Part shown: piece by piece, positions 34,326-46,600 of the stretch
How the letters are laid out: the number at the start of each line of letters is the position of its first letter
How positions within the stretch are numbered: position 1 is the stretch's first letter
NCBI GenBank assembly: GCA_007115705.1
Contig: QXEO01000170.1
Location: 2,269,570 to 2,333,569, forward strand
DNA: 64,000 nt
DNA from: Dactylis glomerata
Taxonomy: Eukaryota; Streptophyta; Magnoliopsida; Poales; Poaceae
Direction: 5' to 3'
Notes under the pieces: model-generated
Seen by the model: only the letters and a program-made list of their open reading frames with translations
Told to the model about the DNA's origin: nothing
Databases searched by the model: none
Made by a program: the position numbers and the translations under genes

Positions 34326-35818
34326 TGATATCCCACAAGTATAGGGGATCATGTGTAGCCTTTTCGATAAGTAAGAGTGTCGAACCCAATGAGGAGCTAA
34401 AGGTAGGATAAATGTTCTCTCAAGTTCTATCAACCACTGATATAACTCTATGCACACTAAACGTTTGCATTATCTAAGAAATAAAACTAGTGCAACAATA
34501 CGGGTATGAGAGATAGCTTTGCAAGATAATAAATACAAGAAAGTAAATGTTAGTGCTGCAGAAATAAAGTATACTAAGCAAACATAAAATAACAGTACCA
34601 TGAGTGTGGAATAGTGGTGGTAATTTTGGTAGCTTTGTCCAAGATTAACTAGTGAAGATATCAAGTTCATTGTCTTTGATACAGTTTTCTATGTGGGAGA
34701 GGCTAAATCTACATGCGCTCCGCTACTTGGGATTACAAGTACTTATGATTGTATTGTTAGCAAATATCCGTAACTACTAACAATGTATTAAGGTTTCTCC
34801 AACTATAGCCTTAAGCTAATGGTCCTCTTACTCCCATACGTGCAACATTCCGGTTCGCGTCCTCAGGTTTCTATCACTCCGGCAGAACTACCCCCTTCCT
34901 TTTGCACATACTACTAACCCTAAGATGTTTAATCTATGCGCGCATAAATATAATGGACACCAAAGGATAGTATCATATCAACATACAACTCTAATGAACC
35001 AAAGACATTCAACAAATTAATCTAAGAACAAATAAACTATGGAAACATGACATAGATCATAGGATAAATATTATAGCATCAAACACCATGTTTACATAGG
35101 ACGGTACAGAGTTGTGTGGGAGGATGAACCACTGCATATGTGATGGAGATAGCGGTAAAGATGGTGGAGAGGAGCAGCGAGGGCGCGGGCGGCGGCGGCG
35201 GCGCGGGCGATGGCGCGGGGGACTCCTTCCCCGCCGCCGGCATCATGGGGAGCGCCGCCCCTTAGCCTCCTTCCTTCATGGCTTCATGGGAGCCCTCCCC
35301 CATGGAGATCCATGGGGGAGGCGAAAACGTGGCTCTGGTGGCTGCAAATTCGTGGGTGAAGGTGTCCCCCACGAGCTAGGGTTCCTCCTTTATATAGTCT
35401 CTCGGATTCCCGTCTCCCCATCTTAGGCCGCAATGGAGCAGGCTTAGCTCAGCCGTCCGGACTCGGAATCAGGTGAATTTTATATCCAGAACGTTCGCCG
35501 TGAAATTCCCTACAACTTTGTAATAGAAGAGTTTTCCGTTTGACGCAGTCTTCGACCCGTAACGTGACCATCTTCGAAAAGAGTTCTGGCACAGATTTCT
35601 GGAAAGTCCCAATTTGACTCCAACAAGGTTTCCACTTGTATTCTTGGTAATTCCTACACATCAAAGTGTAAAACAGGAACATTGTGCACTTTTGCAACTA
35701 TTAGTAGGTTAGTCCAAATAAATCATAAAAGTGTCACAAAGTGTAGACAAAATATATAGCAATTGGTGTAAAACAAGCATGGAGCATCAAAAATTATTGA
35801 TACGTTTGCAACATATCA
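34326..35818 (-). repeat. 3' LTR of the LARD-like element
   Basis: The ends are perfect inverted TGATAT/ATATCA. It contains a GC-rich block (about 35160-35340) and a 'tttatatagtc' promoter-like word at about 35390. It is nearly identical to 39749-41204 apart from scattered substitutions and a GGC-repeat length difference. Confidence 0.88.
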
Positions 35819-38800
35819 ACATCCCCAAGCTTAACTCCTGCTCGTCCTCGAGTAGGTAAGTGATAACAAAAGAATAATTTTTGAGGTGACATGCACCATC
35901 ATAATCTTGATCATCTAAGTAAAGCATTGAGCGTTGGGATCAAAGAACTTAAAACATGGGCATAAAAGACATAATATTGACAATAAAAACTTAGCAACCA
36001 TGTTATAACATGAAAAAAAACACAAACGAAAGATCATGAATAATGAAACAATGAAAGTCAAACGTGTGTTCAAATCATATGGAAAAACATAATAAGTGGT
36101 TTTCAGCTTGTCCTTCATGGAATAGCAAAATATAAATGCATAGGACACCTTCAAATTTAAAAGGGCGACTAGATACAAATAATTTAAGAACAAGTGAAAC
36201 CATAATCATAAATCAAACAATGATAAACTTTGGGACTATGCACATTAAACTCAGAATGGCAACTATGCTCTCTTAGATAGTGCATAAAGGTAGAAGGTGG
36301 AGACTCAATATAAAAGTAAAAGAAAGGCCCTTCGCAGAGGGAAGCAGTGATTAAACATATGCTAGAGCTTTTCATTTGTAAAACAGAGAGATAAAAATTT
36401 GGTTTTGAGAGGTGGTTGTCTTTGTCAACGACTGGCAATGGGGTTCTTACTATCTTCCACATAAAAATGAGCAATTTTTTGAGAGAGGGATTGACACTTT
36501 GGTGCTCTTTTTATAAATCTTGGCACTCCTCCCCACCTTTTTTCCTTTCACAAACCATGGCTAACCGATTCCATCGGGTGCCCACCAACATTCACATACC
36601 ATGGAGGAGTGCCTTTTTTTTCTTTCCTTTTTTTCTTTTTTCTTTTCTTTTTGGAATAAAACAATATGGAAGATAGCAAATCCGATCACTACGTCCCCAG
36701 GAGCTGAAAACAGTGTCACAAAATGAGTATTTTGAAGGTTTTTTTGAAAGGTAGCACATGAAAATTTTACTTGGAATGACTTACAAATACCATGCATAGG
36801 AATTTATAGTGGACACATTGAAATAACTTGGTTTTTGGGAGTTGGATGCACGAGTAGAGCTTATACTCAGTATAAAATGAGGGCTAGCAAAAGACTGAAA
36901 GCGACCAACTAAGAGAGCAATAACGGCCATAATCATGCATAGCGACAAAACATCATTGAAAGAAGCATAAAGTGGTATCACAAGTCAAAAACCAAATAAT
37001 CATAGAGGCTATAGGCGACTTATTTTGTAGTCAACATGTGTAAGCATGTGCCAAGTTAACCCAAATAAAGCATCAAAGGAGAAAACCAAAATAATGCTTC
37101 CAAATAATAAAAACAACGCATGATTTTTTTCAAAGGCTCATTAAGCAATCTCAGTCATTTGAGATAACTCATGCTACAGCAAAAATCACTAATCGTACTA
37201 TCAAAAAGACATCAAGCATGACATGCAAAAGTCTAAGCCGCAGTCTAAACAAGCTCCTTTTTGTACCACTTTTTTGCATAAATCTTTTTCTCTTTTCCAA
37301 CACCATTCACACTTTTTTAACTCAACTCTTTTGATGAAAACCAATATGTTCCAGAGGAAAAAATACACCTTGATAAAAAGATATAAGAAGATCTGAACAA
37401 AAATCAAGGCAAAAACTGAAAACTAAACGCAGTAGCAGAAAAAGAAGAACACTCGTTGAACGATAAGATTGAAAAATTGAGTGTTCTTGGCAAATGAAAA
37501 TAAGTACATCTCCTTCAAAAGAAATTTGCTGGGGTCCAACCATTTATTGTAGCAAACTAAAATAAACTAAACTGAAAACTAAAACAACTGACACTCCAAG
37601 AAAAACGCATAGTGCATGAAGCAATAAAAATATAGTGTCTTAAAAGGTGACCTGATTTTTGCCGATGAAGAAGGGGTGCCTCGGGGGCATCCCCAAGCTT
37701 TGACGCTTGTACTTCTTGGATATTTCTTGGGGGTTGCATGGGCATCCCCCAAGCTTGAGCTTTTGTCCATTCTTTAACTCATCTCATCATTCTCCAATCC
37801 CTACACTTGAAAACTTCCTTCATACAAAACTCAACACAATTCTATTAGCAACATTAGTGTAAGCATAACAATGAATCAACCTATTTTGCTTTAGGTTTCA
37901 ACTCAAAATCACTACATATAAAGCATATACTACTGTAATAACTTCCCCAAAAGTTCCGTGATCGAAAGAACTCAAAAAGAAAGCGTTCGAGAGGCAACAA
38001 CAAATAGTGGCAGAAATCTGTCAAAATAGAACAGCTAACAAAGGTCGAATTTTTAAGGGGTTTTCTGTTGCTCAAATCAAAAAGTGTTCAACTAACGAAA
38101 GTTTGGATATAACCTGAGGAATAAGCACAAGAAATTGCAGGTCCAAAAAATTTCCAGAGATTTTTCACGAATTTTTACAGTACAGTACGAAAATCTGTTT
38201 TAGGACAGCAACATCCCCAAATCTTACCTCACTCGAATTAGAGGCTTCTCTTGGCACAACAACAGAATAAAAAGGATAAGGAGCGGTTATTACAGTAGTA
38301 ATAACTTCCAAAACTCAAATAAAATAAAAGATACTAAAAATAAAATAATGGGTTATCTCCTAAGAGTGATTTTCTTTAACGCCTTTGAGCTAGGCATAAA
38401 ATAGAGAACCAAACAAAGAAGCAAAACAAAAGGAACTATTTTTATTGTTTTCAATTTATAAGTGAAAGTAAAGAAGCAATACAAAAATAAAGAGCCTAAT
38501 AAAATTAAAGAAGATAAAACCAAGACATATAAAAGCAATTAATATACAAGTTAACACAATACATATCATGTGGATACATAATATAGAGTATGAAGGAGAC
38601 AACCTCATGTTAGTTGATGAATAGGGGGATAACTCGGGCATCCCCAAGCTTAGATAATTGTATCTTCTTGGAAATGTTCTTGGGATGCACGTAAACATCC
38701 CCAAGCTTGAGCTCTTCTGTCTTCTTGTTCATCTCATATCACCATATTGATTAGAACTTATAAGTTACATCCGAATAAAACTTCACAAAACTCATTAGTA

Positions 38801-39720
38801 GGGTTAGTACTCATTAAGTAAAATCCACTCATGTTCAAGCATTGACAAGTTTCATAATCTAAACTCAACATTAGCCACTATATATACTAAGTTATTCATG
38901 ATTTCCGTCGTCCGTCGAAAAACTAATGAAACTAATAACACCAAGTACAATATTGAATAAACTAAGAAATCTGTCAAAATTGAACAGTCTGTAAAGATGA
39001 CACTCAACGAGATAGTTAGGTAGCTCAAATCGAAAAACTCCAAACTAAAGAAAGACAGATCATAATCTCAGGTCTATGCACAAAAAATTTCAGATCAAAA
39101 CACTATTCTGAGATTTTTCACAATTTTTTATAGTGAAGCACAGAAATCTGTCTAAACAGAACAGTCGGTGAAAATCGAATTTTTTGAGACAGCTACGTAA
39201 CTCAAATCAGAAAAAGTTAGTCTAATGAAAAAAAGATAATAAGCATTACTTTGCACTCAAGAAATTTCAAGTCAATATCACGTTCTGGTGATTTTAAACA
39301 TTTTATACGGTGAAGCACAGAAAATCTGTTTTTGGACAGCAAAGCAAAACTATCAACTTCCAAGTAACTAGGAACTACAATTATTACTTTACTTTTATGG
39401 TACAGAGGAATATGTACAATATATATAATATACACAATATGTACAAGTTTTTAACTGAAAAGCTTCTATGGGAAGATTTGTTTTGGTTTCATAGGCATGA
39501 ATACAAGTGTTCAAGGTCGACCCCCACTTAACCATTACTCATCTTTCCAATCACTTTCCTTTTTGAAAACGTTTTTAGGTAATAAGTACAACTATTTTTT
39601 TTTGTAATTTGCATTCCCTATCCATACAAAGATAGAGAACAACTTAAAACTGAAAGTAAACAACTACTTAGAGATAAAGCAAATAAGTGCACACAAGAAT
39701 ATTCACCCACACGCTATTGC
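35819..39720 (-). other. Non-coding internal region of the LARD-like element
   Basis: No gene is supported in any frame. The part from 35819 to about 38400 is the reverse complement of the internal domain of the other element (about 6520-9060 plus 18221-18599). The rest, to 39720, contains further 'atccccaagctt' words (about 38640-38706) and repeated 'cagaaatctgt' phrases. The sequence keeps structure-like motifs but no coding signal. Confidence 0.75.
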
Positions 39721-39738
39721 TCCCCGGCAACGGCGCCA
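39721..39738 (-). other. Primer-binding site (tRNA-Asp) of the LARD-like element
   Basis: The complement reads TGGCGCCGTTGCCGGGGA, identical to the site at 4265-4282, and lies 10 nt inside the 5' LTR. Confidence 0.88.
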
Positions 39739-39748
39739 GAAAAGGTCT

Positions 39749-41204
39749 TGATATCCCACAAGTATAGGGGATCGTGTGTAGCCTTTTCGATAAGTAAGAG
39801 TGTCGAACCCAACGAGGAGCTAAATGTAGGATAAATGTTCTCTCAAGTTCTATCAACCACTGATACAACTCTACGCACACTAAACGTTTGCATTATCTTG
39901 GAAATAAAACTAGTGCAACAATACGGGTATGAGAGATAGCTTTGCAAGATAATAAATACAAGAAAGTAAATGTTAGTGCTGCAGAAATAAAGTATACTAA
40001 GCAAACATAAAATAACAGTACCATGAGTGTGGAATAGTGGTGGTAATTTTGGTAGCTTTGTCCAAGATTAACTAGTGAAGATATCGAGTTCATTGTCTTC
40101 GATGCAGTTTTCTATGTGGGAGAGGCTAAATCTACATGCGCTCCGCTACTTGGGATTATAAGTACTTATGATTGGATTGTTAGCAAACATCCGTAACTAC
40201 TAACAATGTATTAAGGTTTCCCCAATCATAGCCTTAAGCTAATGGTCCTCTTACTCCCATACGTGCAACGTTTCGGTTCGCGTCCTCAGGTTTCTGTCAC
40301 TCCGGCAGAACTACCCCCTTCCTTTTGCACATACTACTAACCCTAAGATGTTTAATCCATGCGCGCATAAATATAATGGACACCAAAGGACAGTACCATA
40401 TCAACATACAACTCTAATGAACCAAAGACATTCAACAAATTAATCTAAGAACAAATAAACTATGGAAACATGACATAGATCATAGGATAAATATTATAGT
40501 ATCAAACACCATGTTTACATAGGACGGTACAGAGGTGTGTGGGAGGATGAACCACTGCATATGTGATGGAGATAGCGGTGAAGATGGTGGAGAGGAGCAG
40601 CGAGGGCGCGGGCGATGGCGCGGGGGACTCCTTCCCCGCCGCCGGCATCATGGGGAGCGCCGCCCCTTAGCCCCCTTCCTTCATGGATTCATGGGAGCCC
40701 CCATGGGGGAGGCAAAAACGTGGCTCTGGTGGCTGCAATTTCGTGGGTGGAGGTGTCCCCCACGAGCTAGGGTTCCTCCCTTTATATAGTCTCTCGGATT
40801 CCCGTCTCCCCATCTTGGGCCGCAATAGAGCAGGCTTAGCTCGGCCGTCCGGACTCGGAATCAGGTGAATTTTATATCCAGAACGTTCGCCGTGAAATTC
40901 CCTACAACTTTGTAATTGAAGTGTTTTCCGTTTGACGCTGTCTTCAACCCGTAACATGACCATCTTCGAAAAGAGTTCTGGTACAGATTTCTGGAAAGTC
41001 CCAATTTGACCCCAACAATGTTTCCACTTGTATTCTTGGTAATTTCTACACATCAAAGTGTAAAACAAGAACATTGTGCACTTTTTCAACTATTAGTAGG
41101 TTAGTCCAAATAAATCATAAAAGTGTCACAAAGTGTTGACAAAATATATAGCAATTGGTGTAAAACAAGCATGGAGCATCAAAAATTATTGATACGTTTG
41201 CAAC
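39749..41204 (-). repeat. 5' LTR of the LARD-like element (outer end trimmed)
   Basis: Collinear with 34326-35818, but it stops at 'gtttgcaac' where the other copy continues 'atatca'. LINE sequence follows at once. Confidence 0.85.
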
Positions 41205-42034
41205 TGGGTCATCGTGGTCGCCTTCCCTTCCGATCTCCAGGCCTCATCCAGGAACGGCCTAAAGTCGTCATGTCTTTCCCACATCACCTCGTAGCGGAAG
41301 ATTTTATCATTCATGCTTCAACGTTGGTTCGTGGTCTCTCTCCACCTGAGTAAAATGGGGCCATGATCAGAAGTAACCCCTGTCAAGTGCGTCACCGATG
41401 CGAGGGGAAACCTCGTACTCCAGGGCACCGTCGCTAGGGCTCTGTCCAGACGAACTCTACAGAACGCCCCTCCAGCAACTCGCTTCTCAAACGTCCAGCT
41501 TCTCCCTTCATAGCCTAGATCAGCCAGCTCGCAAACATCGTTTGCATCGCGAAAACCCTGCATTTGGGCAAAATTTCTCTCCGCTGTGCCCTCGTGCTCA
41601 TGCTGATACAACACCTCATTAAAATCTCCGATGCACATCCATGGCAATGGATTAGAAGATTTAATATGTTTAAGCAAATCCCAGGTCTTGAACCGCAGAG
41701 GTACCTGGGCCTCTCCGTACACACATGTCAGCCTCCATGGCTCACCATCCGCCTCCGTAATCGTTGCATCCAAATGATACTGCGAGTACGACAAGATTTC
41801 AACTTTTATTTCATTTGTCCAGTACATTCCGATACCTCCACTCCTACCAGAACTACTAATAGCAAAACAATGATCAAATCCTAGCGTACGAGCTAGTCCC
41901 TCCACCCGTGCTTTGTGTATTTGAGTTTCCAACACACAGAGCACAGTAGGCTTGAACCTTCTAGCGAGATCACGAAGCTCTCTAACCGTCGCGTCACGCC
42001 CCAACCCGCGATAGTTATAGCTCATACAACTCAT
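41205..42034 (-). pseudogene. LINE ORF2 part 1: endonuclease domain
   Basis: This is an exonuclease-endonuclease-phosphatase domain. It begins MSCMSYNYRGLGRDATV and keeps VLCVLETQ (Glu), the CIGDFNEVL metal-binding block and the terminal VTSDHGPILL (Asp-His). An in-frame TGA follows RWRETTNQR near 41316. The reading would then continue as MNDKIFRYEVMWERH to the junction with the inserted LTR element at 41204. The frame overlaps the ORF1 remnant by a few bases. Confidence 0.88.
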
Positions 42035-42561
42035 TGGGTTAGGCGGCGCTCCTCCTCGGAGCCCGCCTCTTCAGTGTTTTCCTCGCTTCTCCTCGGCCTC
42101 TTTGGATCAAGTTTAACCGGGGAGGCAGCCCCCACCTTGGTACTGTTCGCCTCAGCTTCCATGTCCATATCCAGGTTCTTTCTTGTGCCCGGAGCAGGGA
42201 CCATGGCCCCGTCTACCTTGCCATCAGTCATCTCCATCAGGTTTGACACCGCCTGTGTGCTTGTCCTCGCCGCCGGCGGTGATTCACCCGGCGGACGCTT
42301 GCGGTACAGAGGCTTTGCGCCCTGACCACCACCACCGTTTCCCTCCTTTTGCTTTCCCCGCACCCCAGAGGTTTGGGGGTGCCAATCTTCCATGGGCGCG
42401 ACCATCCACGCCCCGTACTGCTTGGCTGCCTCGTCATGGACCCCGTCGTCACACTCGAGCCCTCCATGCCCAAAGAGACCACACACCTCGCAGAATTTGG
42501 GCAATTTCTCGTACGGCACTCGGAACACCATCTCAGGATAACCCTCCGGATGCAGCCCCAC
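42031..42561 (-). pseudogene. LINE ORF1 remnant with CCHC zinc knuckle
   Basis: Only the C-terminal part of ORF1 remains. It has PYEKLPKFCEVCGLFGHGGL (CCHC zinc knuckle of the plant LINE type, preceded in intact copies by a DUF4283 domain), then a low-complexity tail rich in Gly, Pro and charged residues that includes a KRPRRSEE basic patch. The N-terminal DUF4283 part is lost by 5' truncation near 42566. Confidence 0.8.
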
Positions 42562-42566
42562 AGTCA

Positions 42567-42815
42567 GGCTATATTGGGCCTTCTTCTACTAGCCCACGGT
42601 CCAGACCGGCTTGAAACACGACATTTTTCTTATCTTTTTTTTTGGCAAAGACCATTTTCTTATCGTTCCATCGATTCCCCACCGGCCAAACCCCCTGCTA
42701 CCTCCGCCGCTCCTCACCGGCGACCGTACGGATCCCGCAGGATCCGGCCGCGGCGGCACTGAGAGGCAACTTATCGTCATCTGCGGAGGCCACTGTCATC
42801 ACCGTCCGGGTTCTG
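42567..42815 (+). promoter_or_regulatory. Promoter/5' leader of the PP2C gene
   Basis: Two site-II-like words, TGGGCC (42575-42580) and AGCCCA (42591-42596), lie where the LINE sequence ends. A pyrimidine-rich leader follows, ending in TTCTG|GTGAGC (donor at 42816). A leader intron to about 43543 (acceptor 'ttcatccag') is plausible. Site-II motifs are common in promoters of broadly expressed plant genes. There is no clear TATA box. Confidence 0.5.
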
Positions 42816-43605
42816 GTGAGCTCGTCGTTGCTGCCCGGCTAGACTCTGCCCATCTCGCTCTGTTCTTATCGGAATTGTTGGGGGTTTCTCCATTGGTAAC
42901 ACCCTCGAGATTGGCAGATATTTTGCGGTTTTACTAGTCCGGCTCGCACATTAAAGTCTATTGTTCTTAGACGGAGGTGCTGCTTTGGTCAAGCCCTCCA
43001 GGACCACTCTCGGAGCCCCAATCTGGAGCAAGGCCGTCGTGCTAGCAAGTGCTTCCCTTGTAGAATCTGTCGATCTTTAGTTGCTTGAATGGTTGAAGAG
43101 AATCGACTACCCTAGGTTTCTGTATTCGCTGAAGCTAGTTATGGCAATATGTGCTGTGTAATGTTGGTTGACGACCTGTTGGTAGTCCACAAGAAATTTG
43201 CATTTTTTAAAGAAATTAGGAACAAAACTGTAATTTGACTTTGACAGAACAGATAGCTCAATGTAATTTTGCTGTGTTAGCATGGACCCTTGTCTCGCTG
43301 ATATCGTTATATGCATTTTGATAAGCATGTTGTTATTCAAAAGTACTATGCTAATGCTACTTATGAGATCTGTCACATAGTCTAGGTTGGTGTGGTTATT
43401 GTTTAGCTAGCCTCCTTGTGAGTTTACCAAAGCACATTCTTTGGCTAATACCTAGTTAGCACCCTCCATTTTTTTTTTGGGTGAAACTGTTGTTTTAGCT
43501 TATAGGTGCTACCTTTGCTAACGTTTATGTGTTGTTCATCCAGTGGTGGCTTAAATTGGTGAAACTGATACAAGGTTACGAGAAGCTTTACGATCTACTC
43601 TCATC

Positions 43606-46600
43606 ATGGCTCATCAAAAGCGTGAAGCCAGCTCCACTGATGAAGATTGTGCATCAAAGCGCCCAAAAGGTGCTGCTGCTTCTACTGAAAAGGATTACAA
43701 TGTAGACACTGCCGCTTCTCAGGAATCAAATGGCGAAAAGGGAGACACCTCTCAAAAGGACAACAAGGCGCCGATGGACCCATGTATTTCGGATGAGAAG
43801 TCTACAGCCATCTCGAAAGCTCCAAGTCAGCAAGAGATGATATTAACTAGTATTGAAGCCGCTGCTGCAGAAGACAAGGGCTGCCGGCATGCAATGGAGG
43901 ATGCGTGGGTGTTGCTTCCTGATGCTAGCATGGAATCTCCAGGAAATCTGAGGTTGCCCTCTTTCTATTCGTATTAGTTACTGCATGATTGCCTTCTGAT
44001 GCTAGCATGTAGCTAATGTAAGTAGCATGATGCAGATGTGCACATTTCGCAATATATGATGGGCACGGTGGCCGCTTGGCTGCAGAGTATGCACAGAAAC
44101 ATTTACACCAGCAAGTTATCGCAGCAGGATTACCACGTGAGTTGGTCTGTCTACATTGTCGGCTTCTGTTCAATATTTTCATTAGTCATTACTACATTAT
44201 GATGCATTTCTTCTGTCTTCAGTTGCTCATACAGATGTTTTTTTATTGTCATGTATTTTTTTCATTTCTTAATGCTATACTAAGATGGTTTCTGTGCATC
44301 TTCTTTGGAATATTGCTTTAGTAGTTTCTATCCTCTTTTTTTTTTCTGCTTCTATGCCTATCGACTACTGTCCCCGTGGAATATTGTTATAGTAATTTAT
44401 ACGCAAAATCAGCACAATTTTTTTTCATGCTATCTCCATTTATGATTATGCACTTTCCATCTTCTCTTTCTCCTGGCGATTGAGGAATTAACAGTTCTAC
44501 TTGATCACTTGACCATTGACCGCTTCTTGTTTTTTCATGACTAGATTTATGTTTAAGATAAACTTTGCACGATTCAGATATTTTAATGTGTTTGTTCTGT
44601 TGTTGGCCATTTAGCTAATGTTGATATATTGTCTTGCAGATGAATGTTAAAGTGGCAAAGAAGGCAATTATCGAAGGTATTTAATTCATGGAATTCTTTG
44701 CTTGTATAGATCTTAGACTATAACCCAGGTTAATACTAATTAGAAGAGCCCCTTCTACCATGTTCATGATTGCACTTCAATTTTACATTATGCATACAAT
44801 TTTTTTTATTGTTGCCTTACTCAAAGGAACAGCTTGAGCTTGGTTCTGTATTTTTATTATCTAATACTCTTCCATTGACAAGTACTTTATCGGCATGAAA
44901 GACAGCCTTGATCCTGAATGCTTGAGTATGTTACATGCTGCTATTCTCACGAGCTTATGGTAGAGTTATTAAATGATTTTCAGTTTCTCTAGCTGTGTCA
45001 TCCTAGAGTGAATGTATTATTTCTGGAAATGTCACTGGGGATTGCCATCATGTATAGGATGTTCAGCTTTCGAGTGGAAATGGCTTTAATTCGAAATATT
45101 CCACTTGTATACTTGTTTGCTTGTGCGCTGGCATTTTGACAGTCTGTTGCATATTCTTCTAACTAGTATGGTGCCTTTTGTTCTTTATTCTTCTTAGGGC
45201 TCATGCGATGCTTCCATTGGAACTTTGTTAGGTATTTGTTACCACTGATTTAAGCTTTTCCTAATGTTTATCATCTGCAGGTTTTCGTAAAACTGATGAG
45301 TCACTACTGCAGGAAAGTGCTAAAGGTAAAATTCATTGTCTCAACTTTCTTCGTTTGTTTTTCAAATGACCAGTCAGATCTATGGCCATGTTTGAGAAAT
45401 TATCTGGCAAGCTGGTGTAATATACTAATATCTGATATATATAGTTAGAGTAACTTTTAAAATGTTGCAAATTGTACCCTGTGCTCTGAAGATCTATCCT
45501 TTGGTCATAAGCGCCTCCTTTAGTGGTAAAAAAAATGAAGCTCATGCTTTTAAGTGTATTCTTTAGCTGGTGGCAATGTTCAAAAAGGCCCAGAAAGCTG
45601 GCATATCTAGGACCTCTGCTGCGGCCTGGCACAGTGCTTCCAGCCAACGGCGGTTGTCTAGGCGACCGATGAGTTTCTCAGGTGACAACCTTCTCTGCCA
45701 ACCTCTCTGGCAAAGGAGGTGTTTTGTAGAGAGAGATGTGTGAGAGCTGCCAGGGAGGAAAGGAAGGTGTCGTGCTGCAAGGAAGTAATGGTGGTGGCTG
45801 AATACGAGCACCCAGTCTAGGCAAGGAAGATACAATATAAACTTCTATGGCATTCCACTGGTGGGCCAGTTGGACTGGACCAGCTCTGCAGCCAATCTCC
45901 ACTCTTATCTTTTGTCCTTTTACCTATACCTCTTTCTTCTCCCTTGGCATTGGTTGTTTTCTGGATGGTGCTGCCTTAGCGGTGACTCATCGCCCGCATA
46001 GCAGCTAGCGCTCTTCTGAACCTTGATTGGTGGGCAACGACACAAAGACATAGGGTGGATCACTTACAGTTACAAGGACAACCTCTTAGTTATGATAGAT
46101 TGATGGTTTATTGGCAACAGCAGACATTTTATTGCACCAAGTACGCAAAGGCTGGAAAGATGGTAGTGTCAGAAAAGCTCCATTATGTAACTGTACTACT
46201 TCCTTATTGGTTGCTTATTTCATGATAGTACTCACGTCTCTTATCTATAGGAAACTGGCAAGATGGTGCAACAGCCGTATGTGTATGGGTCTTGGGACAG
46301 ACGGTCAGTTTATAGTGCCAAGGGTTTTCTTCTTTGTTCATATTTGTCATGAATGGAATTCTTTTTGTTAACAAATTTAGAATCCATATGGAATCAGGAT
46401 TTATGAGACCATTTATCTCTTTAGTGAATACACAGGGTTATTTCATTTGTTTATAATAAATTTGTTTTATACACATGCCTACCTTGAAGTCAGCAACTCA
46501 GCATACTATGGTATAATTTACCATGGCCAATCTACAAAGATAATAATCCATGCTTTGGTTTCTGTTCTCGTGCATAAGTAACTCTCGCTGTGTGGTGTTC

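Larger units (their letters stand above)
34326..41204 (-). mobile_element. Non-coding LTR retrotransposon (LARD-like), minus strand
   Basis: Two LTRs (34326-35818 and 39749-41204) enclose 3.9 kb with no gag or pol. The LTR ends are TGATAT...ATATCA in the complete copy. The tRNA-Asp primer site lies at 39721-39738 and the purine tract (complement of 'catccccaagctt') at about 35819-35832. The internal part nearest the 3' LTR matches the internal domain of the 2614-20240 element. Outside the LTR that starts at 34326, LINE ORF2 sequence resumes on both sides. About 11 bp (the outer ATATCA of the 5' LTR plus the expected duplication) is missing at 41204. Confidence 0.88.
31097..42566 (-). mobile_element. 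5'-truncated L1-type LINE, split by an LTR element
   Basis: On the minus strand the element runs from a zinc-knuckle ORF1 remnant (42561-42031) through endonuclease (42034-41318), RT (34325-32859) and RNase H (to 31123). It finishes with AATAAA (complement at 31118-31123) and a 9-A tail (31097-31105). The 5' part of ORF1 is missing, the usual outcome of incomplete reverse transcription. An LTR element (34326-41204) interrupts ORF2. Joining the flanks restores the LINE frame (QVLREGL on one side, GKATTMTQ on the other). Target-site duplications could not be identified by eye. Confidence 0.88.

Noticed and set aside
39721..39738. tRNA-Asp-like sequence
   Set aside because: Only 18 nt complementary to the tRNA 3' end are present, at the expected primer-site position. 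There is no tRNA body.
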